Positions 1-12,649 of a stretch of DNA of 64,000 nucleotides are shown here, piece by piece (position 1 is the stretch's first letter; each line of letters begins with the position of its first letter). The stretch comes from Erinaceus europaeus (taxonomy: Eukaryota > Chordata > Mammalia > Eulipotyphla > Erinaceidae): contig NC_080164.1 of assembly GCF_950295315.1 (NCBI RefSeq), positions 62,262,042-62,326,041 of the forward strand, written 5' to 3'. The notes beneath the pieces are model-generated. The model had not been told where the DNA came from, made no database searches, and saw only the letters and a program-made list of their open reading frames with translations. Made by a program: the position numbers and the translations under genes.

Positions 1-1430
1 GTGGTAGTTAATGTGGACACTCCATCTCTAGAACCTCAGCTCTCAAATTCTGGTACTTTCCTTCCTTATATCTTTCTTCTGATCCCTCACACCTATGCCA
101 GTCTAACTGAGACACTGGGTCAATGTGATGTTTTGCAAATATTTACCTTTAACCACATGGCAATTGTTACTTCAACCCAAGGAGTGTCAAGGTGGGAGTT
201 TGAACTTTGACAGGATGATTGTGGGAGACACAGTGGCTGATCTGAGGTGTCCTTTAAACCATGTTGTGCCTATTTACCTTCCACAAAAGCATGGCCTTGC
301 CAGTGTTAACCAGTGTCTGATATTCTCATCATCCTGAATGTTTATCACAGGCCTGTGATCACCCGCTGTAACCTCCCAATTATTCCCCTTGGCTTAGTGC
401 CTTTTCTGGACTAAAGACCAATACCTTTAACTCAAATCCCTCCTAAAGAAAATGTCTAAGGATAATGGAACCTCAGTATTCCACCTTTTTTTTTCTACCT
501 TAACTCTACACATGGAGTCACTTAAGCATCTATTAACTTATGGATTACCTAGGCACATAAGGCTCTTGGGCTAGGACAAAAGTGATTGGCAAGCTGAAAA
601 GCAGTGATGAGCATATGGCTTTAACCCTGATTGCTTGACTATCCTTGATTTCTCAGTATCTTGTACTTCTCTACCCAAAGATAACTGGAGAAGAGAGTTT
701 AGTTAATTTCCTGCTCACTGATCCCTCACCCTTCTACTTATACTGGCTATTTCATAATTTATCCTCCTGCTTCTCTTATTTAGCCTTTGCTTTTCTACTA
801 GCTCCTTCCTCTGGTTCTATAAATATAATAAAATATACTGTCTTCTCATACCATTTCTAATTCTCCCCTACACAGTGAAGCCTTTCCTTCTTATTGTTTT
901 AAACATTTCTCAAGAAGTCACCATGGTTGGCATCCTTATTTCCTTCATTTCCTCCCCTGCTATGCAGTCACCCATGCTATGGGCCTGAGTATGTGCTCAG
1001 GTAGCTGATAATGGATGTACAGTGGCTGATGGAAGGTGCTACATCTTTCCTCTTGAAGAGGTTTCTATGATGATGCTGTCTCCTGGTTCCTTATACCTTC
1101 ATAGACATGTTTCTGTTTTTCTTCAGTGGGTTTCTCTTCCACCATTTTTTATCCCATTATATCTGTGCATTTTTCCCGGTTTTTATCAGGTCCCAGTTCT
1201 ATGTCCATTCCACCCCCATTCCCACTGTTTTGTCACTGATGAAACAAGGTCATCACTAGCTCAGATCACTCACAATTCTTTTATATTTAAGTTACCCTTG
1301 GAAATGTCTCTTACATAATAAAGAGCTTCCTTCTAGTTCATCTTGGTTGGTACCAATACCAGCTACCATACAAACTAATTTTTTAATCTTAAAAAAAATT
1401 TAAATCTACCACACAAATTAATTAAGCCTG
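1..1430. other. Unique or unassigned non-coding DNA
   Basis: No exon, splice-bounded open frame or recognisable recent repeat is visible. Base composition is ordinary and AT-leaning. The open frames here are under 100 codons and have no family resemblance I can name. Confidence 0.5.
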
Positions 1431-1960
1431 CCCCTTGGCTTATCTCATGCCACTTTCCTTCACACTTTCTGCTTTGCTCCCTCATTGATCTTTTACATGA
1501 CCTTAGAGATTTCAGAGCATCTTCTGCCTTGGGGCTTTTGCACATGCTGTTGTCTTATGGTTAAGCCCTGTCTATTCTATATATTTTAGCACTAAGTCAC
1601 TTCATCCTAGCAGTGACCTTAGCCTAGAGTAGAAGAGAACTTCTGTTTACATAGTCTCACAGTATACTTTACCTTTCTATATTTGCATTCATTCACGTTT
1701 AAGTTAATTATATTTGTGGTCTGCAACCTTAGGAGAACTGCAGTGGTTTGCAATGGAAGGACTAGGGATTCAGAACTCTGGTGGTGGTAATGGTATGGAA
1801 CCATATTCCTGTTGACATGTAATTTCATAAATCAATATTAAATCAATATTAAAATTTTTAAAAATTATACCTGTGTATTATTGTAAGTCTGAGTACTGAC
1901 TGTCTTCTCTATGAGGGACCTTGTCAATTCTGTTTATTATTAAATTCTACCAATAAATAT
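1430..1960 (+). repeat. Ancient L2-like LINE relic, interrupted
   Basis: The stretch around 1530-1620 (cttggggcttttgcacatgc, then a 'ctgtct' region) and 1890-1940 ('ctctatgagggaccttgtc') resembles the 3' end of L2. A younger L1 3' end lies between the two halves. The assignment is by eye. Confidence 0.4.
1735..1865 (+). mobile_element. L1 3'-end fragment
   Basis: Contains the 3'-terminal motif shared with other L1 copies in this window ('actctggtggtggtaatgg', then 'aaatcaatattaaatcaata') followed by an A-rich end. The 5' part is truncated. Confidence 0.5.
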
Positions 1961-2329
1961 AGACTACAATAATATTTATACCAATAAATATAAAACATGA
2001 ATTAACTATTTGCCTTGTGTTTCTTTCACTACCCCTTTATGGGGTATTCACTAGACCATGACATTTTAGCCTCTTCATATTTAGCTTACCAGTCCCTTCT
2101 TAAATCATCATCCCCAGATTCACACTTTCATGAGCTCCATTTATACATCCCACCAGTATTTACTGTGCACCCATCACCTGTCATATATTTTACTAAGTTT
2201 ACGCAAAACTGATCCCTGTTCTCGTGGAGCTTCCAGTTTAAAATAAGTAATCTACACATAGGTGAAGATTTAGAAAGTAAATACACAAAGATATGTTTCA
2301 TTGTTATTCGGATAGTTGTTAAGAATGAC

Positions 2330-2540
2330 ACACCATTTGATGTATTGCACCAAAGTAAAGGACTCTGGGGTGGGTGGGGGAAAAGTGTTCAGGTCCTGGA
2401 ACATGATGATGGAGGAAGACCTAGCTAAGGTGCTAGAGTGTTATGAGGAAAACTGAAAAATGTTACACATATACAAACTACTGTATTTTACTCTCAACTA
2501 TAAACCATTAATTCCCCCCAATTTAAAAAAAATGACACAA
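2330..2540 (+). mobile_element. L1 3' UTR fragment
   Basis: Shares 'tattgcaccaaagtaaa' and 'acaaactactgtatt...ccattaattcccccc' with the longer copy at 10760-11060, and ends in an A-rich tail. It is a 5'-truncated L1 end. Confidence 0.65.
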
Positions 2541-2555
2541 GTAAAGAATAATGGG

Positions 2556-2860
2556 GGGGGGGGGAAGGATGGTGGCACACCAGGTTAAGTGCACATAGTA
2601 CAAAGCACAAAGACCCACATAAGGATCCTGGTTCGAACCCCTGGCTCCCCATCTGCATGGGGTAGCTTCAAAAGTTGTAAAGCAGGTCTGCAGGTGTCTT
2701 ATCTTTCTCTTCCCCTCTCTATCTCCCCTGCCCCTCTCAATTTCTCTCTGTCCTATCTTTAAAAAAAAAAGGTCACCAGCAGCAGTGGATTCATAGTGTT
2801 CATAATGCCGTCACTGAGCCCCAGGACAACCCTGGAGGCAATAAATAAATAAATAAATAA
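2556..2860 (+). mobile_element. SINE, tRNA-like head, with dimer tail
   Basis: The head holds an intact B box (ggttcgaacccc near 2631), followed by the pyrimidine body and the 3' module 'gcagtggattcatagtg...gagccccag...ggaggca', with a TAAA tail. A short direct repeat aataatggg flanks it (2547-2555 and 2856-2864). Confidence 0.8.
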
Positions 2861-2864
2861 TGGG

Positions 2865-3200
2865 TGGAAACAATGAGCAAGAAACAAAATTGGTTTTTAA
2901 ATCTAATTGGGTTAAAAAATTCAACAAACATTAAAAAAATTCAAACAAAAACTTCCCTAAATAACAAGTTATCTGAAATAAAGATGAATAGGGTTAATAC
3001 TCACCTACCATCAGCCTCTGCTCCCAGCCTTGTCCACTTCCATGTTGAAGAAAACTTTCAGGGCATAGTACTATCTCCAGCATAGTAAGTTCAAAGTAGG
3101 AAGTTAGAGGACAACGCTCACTAGGAGCTGACACTGGCATACCTACCTATTTGTCTGAGCCTTGACTCTGATGCTCAGGTAACACAGAACTGATGACATT
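2865..3200. other. Unassigned non-coding DNA
   Basis: AT-rich sequence with no gene or clear repeat signature. Confidence 0.4.
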
Positions 3201-3790
3201 CTTTTGTAGACTGTTCTTTAGCCCTTACCCATGCTGTTCTTCTTGCCTGAAATATCCTTCCTTTTATTTACTTGATAGGACTGAGAGAAATTGAGAGAGG
3301 AGGGAGAGATCAAGAGGGAGAGACACAGAGACACTTGCTTCACTGCTTGTGAAGCTTCCTTCCTGCAGATGAGGATCAGGGGCTTGAAGCTGGGACTTAG
3401 TGCATGGTAATGTGTACACTCAACTAGGTGTGTCACCACCTGGCTCCTGTCCTTTCCTTGCTGTCTCCTGAAAGATTTGTTCTCATAACTTGAGTCAATT
3501 TTGGAAACTACCTCTTACAGGAGATCTTCCTTCACTTTCCTTCTCTCTCTCTCCATCTTTCTCTCTCTCTCTTTCTCATCCTTTCTTTTAAACATTTCAG
3601 GGTACAATCTCCACCACTATGTTTAGCAGAATATAAGCCTCTATTTACATTGCCTATGTCCTGTTTCACTGATTGTATTCTTTGAGGGTTAGTGGGCCTT
3701 CATTATCCATGAAAACCTAACACCCAACAACAATGCTTGGTGCACAGTATATACCTGATAATAACTCATTGAGTTAATTATTGGAAAGAG
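3200..3790 (+). repeat. L2-like relic interrupted by a SINE
   Basis: The left part ('cccatgctgttcttcttgcc') and right part (3470-3790, ending 'caatgcttggtgcacagtat...attgagttaatta') are in the order of an L2 3' end. The SINE at 3262-3447 lies between them. Confidence 0.45.
3262..3447 (-). mobile_element. SINE, truncated at its tail side
   Basis: Reverse complement of the common SINE: 'ataggactgagagaaattga', a purine-rich body, then 'gtgtgtcaccacctggctcc' at the head end. Confidence 0.75.
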
Positions 3791-3865
3791 GAAAGGACAC
3801 AAGAAAGTAAAGAAAGAAGACAAGAAAGGAGAGAAGGTGGGGGATAATGAAAGGAAAGAAAGCAG
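3780..3865. repeat. Purine-rich AAAG/GGAA simple repeat
   Basis: Imperfect aaag/gaag units over about 80 bp. Confidence 0.6.
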
Positions 3866-4087
3866 GTCTGAATCAATTTTAGTAAATCCCTTACATTCAT
3901 AACCCTGCCTATCATCCAAAGACATATACTTTTAGATACATGCTATGCAAAATAAGGGTTCAGATAGCAAATCCCAGGAAAAGAGAGATGGTTTGTCCCC
4001 TACAGGAGGTAGGGGTCAAAAACAGAGACTCTCTTTCTGGAACTGATATCAGGCCATCAATGTGAATATTAAATATGCAAGCTGTTA

Positions 4088-4390
4088 GGGGCCGGGCAGT
4101 AGCGCAGAGGGTTTAGTGCAAATGGCCCAAAGTGCAAGGGCCAAATAAGGATCACAGTTCAAGCCCATGGCTTCCCACTTGCAGGAAGGTCACTTCACAA
4201 GTGGTGCAGCAGGTCTGCAGGTGTCTATCTTTCTCTCTTCCCTCTGTCTTCCCCTCCTCTCTCATTTTCTCTCTGCCCTATCCAACAACAGCAATAACAA
4301 GGGCAACAAAGGCAACAAAAATGGCTTCCAGGAGCAGTGGATGCATAGTGCAGGCACCAAGCCCCAGCAATAACCTTGGAGGCAAAAAAA
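4088..4390 (+). mobile_element. SINE with target-site duplication
   Basis: Full-length copy: 'ggggccgggcagtagcgcag' head, pyrimidine body, CAA/GGCAACAAA linker, dimer tail ('gcagtggatgcatagtgcag') and poly-A. It is flanked by atgcaagctgtt (4075-4086) and atgcaagctctt (4391-4402), a 12-bp duplication with one mismatch. Confidence 0.85.
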
Positions 4391-4402
4391 ATGCAAGCTC
4401 TT

Positions 4403-5020
4403 GACTGGGTTCATGTCTTTGTTGGGAGAACTCTGTGAGGTGAACACTATTGCTGCCAGTTTACGCTGACAAAGGTCTTCAGCTCCTGAGTCATAAAGTC
4501 TTTTCCTTCTAACCCTGGCTATTCTGGTTCTATGGATAATGATAAGAGGTAACCTCAAGACTTCACCTTCACAGGATTCATAACTTTGGTGGGGAGATTT
4601 CAATGTGTAATGGGGTAAAGAACCATGAGGAACCACTAAGCTAGCAGAAGTTATTCCTCAGGGCAGCTTGAAAATTCTGGGCTCAGAGACCCACTGGGGA
4701 AGTTTCTGGCTCAGGAAAAGTTCTACCATTTCATGTCTGACGGGGCCCAAGGAAGTGAATAAGAAATTGGTTTCTCATTTCTCCTTGGCAAGCAGCTCAG
4801 ACTGTGCTCTGTATTCAAGGCGAAGGACATGGGCACACCAGTCCTAGAATCCTGTTTCCTCAGATGACCCCCGTCATCAAGTAATATATCACTCAGAGTC
4901 TATTTAAGGAAGAGAAGCCTGTTCCAAAGTATTTCAACAGAGGACTTTAATATAAGAAACTGCTCGATAAAGTGTTGGAGTGCTATAAGGACACAAAGGA
5001 AAGACTGAGGTAAAGTTGAA
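4403..5020. other. Unassigned non-coding DNA
   Basis: No gene or clear repeat seen. The open frame on the minus strand runs into the adjacent SINE and is not credible as coding. Confidence 0.4.
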
Positions 5021-5025
5021 ACTTT

Positions 5026-5200
5026 TTTCCTTCTTTCCCTCCTTCCTTCCCTCCATCTCATCTTTCTTCCTTTCTTTTTTCTCTCTTTCTCTCTTTCTTT
5101 CTTTCTTTCTTTCTTTCTTCCTTTCTCTCTCTCTCTTTCTTCCTTCCTTCTTTCCTTTCTTTTATTTACTCCTCTCTCTCCCTTCCTTCCTTTCACGTAA
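5026..5200. repeat. Pyrimidine tract with CTTT microsatellite
   Basis: Mixed CCTT/CTTT/CT units, with a clean CTTT run near 5093-5120. It explains the K/E/R-rich and F/S/L-rich frames on both strands. Confidence 0.85.
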
Positions 5201-5654
5201 CCAAGGTAAAGCACATGCATGTTTTCATATTTCACCATTCCTGGGCTGACTTTTTTTTTTAACTCAGTAAGACAGAATATGTAAGGCAGAGAGGGAAATA
5301 ATACAACATGAAAACTTCCCCCACTGTTGTGGCCCAACCTGGGACATGCACAAGGCCTTTCTTTGCTCTACTTGGTGAACTATCTATCTGGCCCAACTCT
5401 GATGTCATAATTGTATGATGCTGATGCTTATCAGTCCTGGAAAAACAAAGGGAAGAGGTTGGAATTGATGTTTGAAAGAAGAGCCCATAGAGCTAGGGCT
5501 TGTATTTCCCAAGTGATGGCATTTCCTGCCTGCTGCCAACATACCTGAGGGGTTGGGAGAGCTAGAATCTGAGTTGACTGCTGCTGCTGAGGCAGTGCTC
5601 ACATAAAACCTAAGTGGAAGCCCCTCTACTATCCTCCAACTTTCTTTTTTTAGT

Positions 5655-5922
5655 TGTCACCAGGGTTATCATTGAGTCTTGGTGCCTACACAATGAATCT
5701 ACCACTCCCGGTGGCCATTTTTTCCTTTCCTCTTTTTTTTTTTTTCTTTTTATTTGATAGGACAGAGAAATTGAGAAGGAAGGGGAAGATAGAGAGGGAG
5801 AGAGACAGAAAGAGACCTGCAGTGAAGCTTCTCCCCTGCAGGGGGAGACCAAGGGACTTGAACCCAGATCGTTATACATGGTAGTATGTGCACTCAACCA
5901 GATGCACAAATGCCCAGGCCCC
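5655..5922 (-). mobile_element. SINE with dimer tail
   Basis: Reverse-complement SINE: the 3' module 'caccagggttatcattgagt' lies at the left, then poly-T, a purine-rich body, and the head at the right ending 'gcccaggcccc'. Confidence 0.8.
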
Positions 5923-6338
5923 ATCCTCCAGCCTTCTATTGCCTGTCAGATGATTAGTTTATCATTCCCTCATAGAAACCCAAACGGATAGAGAGCTTTT
6001 AAATCTGTCCTCCTGCTCTGGTGAGTGAATGGGGTTCATTTATTCATTTATTTTCAACCCTGAACATGTATATAGAGTAAAGGTTAGGCAGAGAGGCTCA
6101 GGGAACAACTGCCTATATTTAGACCTCTGAAACTTACATCCTTGAACTGTACACCTCTCTCTGCTCCCCTATTTGTATTGTGAGAACTCAATAATATGGT
6201 GCATGTATAGCATGGCCTACTTCAAAAATTGCCCATTCCCACATGAACCATCAAGCTTTTATGCCAGGCACAGCTACAGGCTCCAGAAATATACAAGATT
6301 AAGACAGATGGGTCCCTCTGCCCTTGGAGGTCATAGTG

Positions 6339-6547
6339 TTTTTTTTTTATTTTATTTATTTATTTATTTGGATAGAGACAGCCAGAAATCAAGAGGGAAG
6401 GGGTGACAGAGAGGGAGAGAGACAGAGAGACACCTGCAGCACTGCTTCACCACTTGTGAGGCTTCCCCCCTGCAGGTGGGGGCTCAAACCCAGGTACTTG
6501 TGCACTGTAACATGTGTACTCAACCAGGTGCGCCACCACCCAGCCCC
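6339..6547 (-). mobile_element. SINE with target-site duplication
   Basis: Poly-T/TTTA tail at the left and the head 'ggtgcgccaccacccagccc' at the right. Flanks are ggaggtcatagt (6327-6338) and ggaggttatagt (6548-6559), a near-perfect 12-bp duplication. Confidence 0.85.
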
Positions 6548-6559
6548 GGAGGTTATAGT

Positions 6560-7300
6560 TTTATGGGAATGGTTTTAATTTAATTAACTCCTCAGCAAAT
6601 GTCAAAACTTGCCCAATCAATCTGACCTTTTCTGCCTGGATCATTTTCTGTTCTTGCTCTTCAAAACTCCTTAGTGATGAGGAGGAAAATTAAGTTTGGG
6701 AATGCCCTGGGGGACAGGAAGTAATCCAGCTCTTTCTCTCCCCTACCAGAGCACCTGTCTAGGTGGTTACTCATTAATTCTTGGGGCTGTTCTTGTTGAT
6801 TGTTCTCTTGGTCTGTTGGGCGCTGTCCTTCTGGCTGGGCCTTTGTGTCCTTTAATGCAGCCCAAAAGGCCTCACATTGTGAAGCCACGTTGTCCAGCTC
6901 CAACTCCCAGTCTCTACATTTTGAAGTTTCAGCAAATCTGAGGGTTTCCCAGAGGCCCTTGAAACAATAGGATAAGTGTGGCTTCCTTGAATGTTTTTGT
7001 CTGAGATTAGCCCAGAGGGTGGGAAGGTTTAGAGCTATTCTTCCCTCTCCATCTGGGAGAGAGGACTGATGGGACAGAAGGAGGGAGACAAAGGATGGAT
7101 AATGAGGCTTCCTCTGGGTTAGTCTCTAGCTGAGAAAGAACCGAACTTGGCTGCCACTTTACCAAAGGAGGAAAGATGGGAAGGAGGAAGAGAGCAAAGT
7201 TGATTATAATATCCACCTGCTCCCTACTAGTCAGTGATTGGGAATAATGCTTACAGCCAGCCTGGTGAGATGTAATTATTCCTCAGCCAGACTAAGCCTT
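6560..7300. other. Unassigned non-coding DNA
   Basis: No gene or recent repeat recognised. Composition is ordinary. Confidence 0.4.
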
Positions 7301-7480
7301 CAAATGCATCTTTTCATGTAGTTTGCATAACAGCCCTTTGAAATAAGTAGCAAATCACCCCATTTTACAGATGAGGAGAAGAGAAGCAGAAGCCATATGG
7401 AACTTTCCTAAGTCTGCATCATCATAGTGAGGCAGAACAGAGACTCCAAGTGAGACTTCCAGATGCTGCTCAGCCTCTGC
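7300..7480 (-). repeat. MIR-like relic
   Basis: Contains the characteristic reverse-orientation core 'ccccattttacagatgagga', followed by degraded sequence. Confidence 0.55.
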
Positions 7481-9050
7481 CCACTCCAACACTCCAAGAC
7501 AGGTCTAACTTATTTTCAGAATAAATACATCATCCACCAAAGATGGGCGTCTTGCAAAATAAAATATTGCTTCAAAAATTCCTTCCAGCTTTTCATTTTG
7601 TGAGGGTCTGGGTTTTTCTCCTCCTTCTCCTTTTTTTTTTACGCTGTTCATTATTCAAAGAAGCATCCCAATTTCTTTCCCAGTTGCCCCCACCCTCCCA
7701 TATTTAGTCTTCACTACCTTTATTTCCATACACCACTATCTAATTTCTGCCCAGTCTTGCCAGATTTTTATTCCTGCTCTCAGCCCCTTCCAATTGCCTT
7801 GCTTAATTTTATGTCCATCCCTTACTGATCACCTCCTGATTCTCATATCCTCTCAGCCCCTTCTCTGCTTGGCTATTCCATTCCAGTCAAAGATGGTGGA
7901 CCCCTCCTGTGCCACCTCTCCCCACTGTTCACCCTGAGCTTTCTATTCTCTCCCCTCTCACCCCTCCTTTGGTCACCCCCTCCTGCATCCTCTTTATTGC
8001 CTGCATGACTGCTCAGGTTCTTTATCCCATCTTCCCCTCAAAGGCATTCACAGCTCTGCTGTTATTCTTGTATTAGCATTGAACCCATTAAAGCTAATTT
8101 GTTTGCCCTAATCTCCATTTATTTTTCCCTAGTTGATATTAGATTTCCCTTTCTATTGCTCCAGCATGATTTTCTCTTTGTCTTCCTAATGGTCTACCCC
8201 CCTCTCTCTTCCTCTATTAATCTGGTTGGCTTCACTGTGCGGTTTCAAGGCCTTTCTCAGCCTCCCCCGGCCCTTAGATTAACCCTGTCACCTCCATCCC
8301 AGGAACAGCCCCAGTGCAGGGATATCTAGGGATGGAACTGAAGTAAATGTCAATGGACCACACCAAGCTCCCTAAGAAAAGTTCTGCTTGACAAGAATCC
8401 CCTACATGGTCCTAGAGCCAGTCTTAAGACCCAAAGATAACAGGGGCTGGACTGCCATGGGGCAGGTGGGTACATATAGGCTTCTCTAAACCCTAGTGTT
8501 CTCAAGTCCAAGAGTTTCCTGGTTAGATTCCTTCGTTTAGGATTGTCTCAACAATTTCTGGAGACCTTAGCAAGCTTTGTCAGAGCCTATGACCTATCAG
8601 CAGATCAATAACAAGTATGCTGCTTTCTGCAGTGACTTAACTAAGGCCACTGTTTCTCCTACAAGCATTCCTAAATTGCTTTAAACACTGCCTCCCCTTC
8701 CTGAAGAAGTAAAGTGCCACCTGGTGGATGTGACTTTGAAGGTGGATAACCCCACACCTTCACTCTGTTCTGGAGAAGTCTTCCTGGGCCACTGCTCTGC
8801 TCTGTCCCTTCATCCAGCTCATTGCAGGCAAATGCAGCATCCTTGCCCACAAATTGTAAACGCCAGCCCAGCAGGACCACACATTGTGCCCTGACCACAC
8901 ACTGAGACCACTGTGGCAGTTCTGCCAGAATCTCTTGGCCCTGTGGTCCTGAATTTGTATTTTAATTTGTTGATTATATTTATTTTTCAAGGTCTCATTG
9001 ACGAGGTATTTATTAACTCGGGCCTACATAATTCAATATGACCCCTTAAA
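7480..9050. other. Unassigned non-coding DNA, pyrimidine-rich part
   Basis: 7600-8300 has a strong C/T bias on the plus strand without a simple repeat unit. It may be an old L2 fragment, but I cannot place it. No coding signal is seen. Confidence 0.4.
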
Positions 9051-9054
9051 TTTT

Positions 9055-9215
9055 TATTGCTAGGGCCAGGGCCAGTGCACGTGCAATTTCACAGCTCTGG
9101 ACTGCTTTTTCACTCTGGCAGAAGAGACAAAACAACTCCAGAGCTACCTCTAGTGCCACAGCAGCTTCTGGGCATTGAATCCACCCTACTCAGTGAGCTA
9201 TCTCTTTGGCTTCTG
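9055..9215 (-). mobile_element. Older SINE-like element (minor type)
   Basis: Shares 'cctactcagtgagctatctc' and the preceding layout with the copy at 19170-19345. It is a second, older SINE type in reverse orientation. Confidence 0.5.
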
Positions 9216-10469
9216 AATATTTATTTTTAAAAATCTCCTCTGGTGACTTCCTAGGATATATAATCACTCAATAGATGGGAAATAAATATTTATTAGAAGC
9301 ATTAATTATTTGATTAAGCACAAATTTCAGGTTAGAGGCTCTAAATCATTCATGCTTCTCAGCTCTTTCTTCTAGCTACTTCCAGGCTCTTGATGTCACA
9401 GAGCTAGGACTGCAGGAGAAAGGACCAAGGCCTCTGCCTTTGGGAACAGTGGCAAAGGGAGGCAATGTGCCTAAGCCGCTAAATTTAGGGGCCTTGCATT
9501 TGCACAAATCACTGTGCTGTAATTCCCACTTCCCTGGGGTCAGAGGTCTGTAGATAGTAATGCTGTTTTTAAAAAAGAATGGGTCTCTTTAAAGTAATTT
9601 TCAGTTCATTAGATTCCAATTCAAGGAGCACCTACTTTATGTCTTATAATATTTCAGTCTGTGTGCATGGGGTGGGGAGTGGTTTCTGAAAAGATACAAA
9701 CCTTGCCCTTGAGAAAGTTACAAGTTAATAACCCCTGACACATTATTGAACCCTTAAGTTTCTAAATCTACTCACATACACTATCTCCAGCATCTTTTTT
9801 ACAATCTTGTGGCATACTTACCATGGAGTGCGCATATATATTTTTGCGTATGGAGGAGGAACTATCTGGAGATTATGTGATTTTATATATCTGCATGTGG
9901 GAGGGTCTTTGGATGTGTGTATGTGTGTATTGAGGCAGGATCATAAATATCCCCACATCCCAATAAATTTGCTATATAACATACTGCTAGGTATTGAGAT
10001 CAGAGTTATTCTGTCATGAAGATGGGCTTTGTGGACACTAATTTGAAGACCACACAGTAATGTGAAGGGGAGAAAATAGAAAGGTAGACAGAATGGCACT
10101 TGGAGGGGAGGAAAAATATGAGTAAGGGTAGAGAAGGGAGAGAGGAAAGAAGAAGAGAGCGAGGAGACATGAAGAGGTTAGGAGGTGACTGGAAATAGCA
10201 GCCAAGGTGGGGTAACAGCCATGCTTGAGAGACCAAAGTGAAAAGAGCAAGGGCTTCTTGAATCTAAGTGAAATCACATGAAGTAAAGAAGAGGGACTGC
10301 TGCCTCACCCAGAGGGTGGAACTCAATGACCTTTAAGAGTCTAACTCTAAAGCTGTGTGCTTCTGAGATCTGAACTATGATAAGAGGTAGTTGAACAGCT
10401 CAGAAAGAAAGTAGCTGGAAAGGGTGGGTTTGGGTCTGGGTTTGAGAGACGGATTTTGAAAGGTTGTGT
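9216..10469. other. Unassigned non-coding DNA
   Basis: Unique-looking sequence with no gene. A mildly purine-rich stretch lies at 10065-10170. Confidence 0.4.
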
Positions 10470-10470
10470 A

Positions 10471-10755
10471 AGGGCCAGGCAGTGACATACCAACTAGAGC
10501 ACATACATTGCCATGTGCAAGGAATTGGGTTCAAGCCCCTGGTCCCCACCTGCATCAGGGAAAGCTTCATAAGCAATAAAACAGTGCTACAGGCATCTCT
10601 CTCTCTCTCTCTTTTTCTCTCTCACTTCCCTTTCAAATTTTATCTGTCTTTATCAGAAAGAAAAAAAGGGGGAGGCAACTGGAGCAGTGAATTCAGTGGA
10701 CTCACCAAGCCCCAACAATAACACTGATAATATGGTAGCAATAGAAATTAAATTT
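10471..10755 (+). mobile_element. SINE, diverged
   Basis: Head 'agggccaggcagtgacatac', B-box region 'gggttcaagcccctggtccc', CT run, and dimer tail ending 'caagccccaacaataac...ggtagcaat'. Confidence 0.75.
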
Positions 10756-10759
10756 AAAA

Positions 10760-11060
10760 GTGAAATTAAGTCAGAAACAGAAGGATGAATATGGGATGAT
10801 CTCACTCTCAGGCAGAAGTTGAAAAACAAGATCAGAAGAGAAAACACAAGTAGAACCTGAACTAGAGTTGGCATATTGCACCAAAGTAAAAGACTTTGGG
10901 GGGGGGGGAAAGATACAGGTTCAAAAAGGATGACAGAGGACCTAGTAGGGGTTGTATTGTTATATGGAAAACTGGGAAATGTTATGCATGTACAAACTAT
11001 TGTATTTAGTATTGAATATAAAACATTAATTCCCCAATAAAGAAATAATAAAAAAGAAAA
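10760..11060 (+). mobile_element. L1 3' end (ORF2/3' UTR junction to poly-A)
   Basis: Begins with 'gaaattaagtcagaaacag' and 'atgggatgatctcactctca', as expected just past L1 ORF2. It continues with 'tattgcaccaaagtaaaaga' and a G run, and ends 'cattaattccccaataaag' plus an A-rich tail. It is 5' truncated. Confidence 0.75.
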
Positions 11061-11850
11061 TAAATTTAAAACTACAAAGAGTGTGTGTGTATGTATATTA
11101 TAGGGCCCAGGAAGTGGGCATCAGGGGGTCTGGTTATCCTAAGGCACAAAACAGGTGGAACAAATGAAGAAGAACCACTTTTTCAAGTTGGACACACCGA
11201 GCAAAATCTGTGACAGAACTGCCTATCTATCATTTCCACACCTGTCAGCGGCTGGTTCCCCAGCAGTTGGCACCATGGCAAAGTGGATTACACACTCTGA
11301 AAGCCACACTCCCTGATGAGCAAGGAAGGTGGAGGAGACAGAGGGTAACAGGCACAATTTGCTGGTTATAGTTCCAGGAGAGGAAGCACAAAGTACTGAG
11401 GTCTGCCTGTCCTGGGACTTTGCCTATCTGTGCCTGAGTTTCCTCAGATGACTTGCCTTTCCTCCAACTTTCCTCCAAGTTTCCTCTTAATGCCTCCAAT
11501 TCCAGGACTGTGCTCACCCTGGAAACTGAGGCCAGATAATCCCAGAAAAGCCTGCAGAGTTCTCTATAGGGAAAACATGGACAAGTTCTCCTACAGAAAT
11601 CTACCAAATGCTGGCACTAAGGTCACTTTATAAAGCTCTCTGTGAGAGCACTGAGGAGATGTGGGAGTAGACAGTGGGGGGAGGGGCACAACAGAAAGAA
11701 ACTAAACTCATATTGACTTTTCCTCTTAGCTCCACCAGCCCACAAGAGTGCTCACAAGCTGATGCCACTCAGACCCAAAACAACTGAAGGTCTGGTCAGG
11801 GCTGGGCCCAGAGCTGAGCATAACCCAAAATATGCAGTGCTCAGACAATT
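11061..11850. other. Unassigned non-coding DNA
   Basis: No recent repeat. Two opposing open frames (up to 120 codons) overlap at 11245-11633 but show no domain or splice context, so I do not call a gene. Confidence 0.4.
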
Positions 11851-12115
11851 AGGAGTTGAATTTTATTTACCCAACTGTTATCATCCTGTTGCCAGGACCT
11901 CAGAATGAGCCTTATTTGGAAATGCCATGTGATGGTTTGAGTTAGGTTGTCATATGCCCAAGAACACCTAAGATGACCAGCAAACTACCAGAAGCTTGGG
12001 GAGATGCCTGGGACATACCCTTCCCTTCAGCCCTCATAAAGGCCCAGTCCTGTGTGCCCTCTTCTCAGACTCCCTGGTTCCAGAACTGTGCCACAATCCT
12101 TTTGCTGTTCTTAAT
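11850..12115 (+). mobile_element. Ancient LTR fragment (ERVL/MaLR-type)
   Basis: Motifs in order are 'gagccttatttggaaatgcc', 'caaactaccagaagctt', 'cccttcagccctcataaagg' and 'ccagaactgtgccacaat'. They follow the layout of an old mammalian LTR. The subfamily is uncertain. Confidence 0.5.
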
Positions 12116-12649
12116 GGTTGGTTATGAATCCATCTAATATTTTCAGGACTTGTTTAAAGTGCTGACAGATACATGGCCCCCAAATTTAATTTAACAAATA
12201 GCAATTGAAACTTAGGGGCTAGTGGGGCCTCAGTAATGGATTTAACAATAACCCTGGGAAAGAAAGGGGCTGCCAGCTTGAGCCTTATCATATAAGAGAA
12301 GATATCATCATAGAAGGTTAGATGGTGAGTACACAGCCAGTTAGGAACACATGTGAGGTTGCACTAAAGTCTGGTTCTCATCGACTCACACTTGGCAGGA
12401 AATCTCTGGGAAAGGGTATTGTGCAAAGGGGGGCTGTCTCCCAAACAGTCTGGCATGAGAGACTCCACATCTCTGTTTGAAACAGAGATCTCTGTTTGAA
12501 ACTTGAGAACTCTGACTGTTTTCTTTCTTTTTAAAAATTGAATATGATTGGTTGACAAGATAACTCTACTAATGTGGCTGCACTGGAGGAAGTTTTGGTG
12601 CTTTTGTGTCTTTCCCTTTTACTTTCTATCTGAAAAAGTTGTTCTGAAA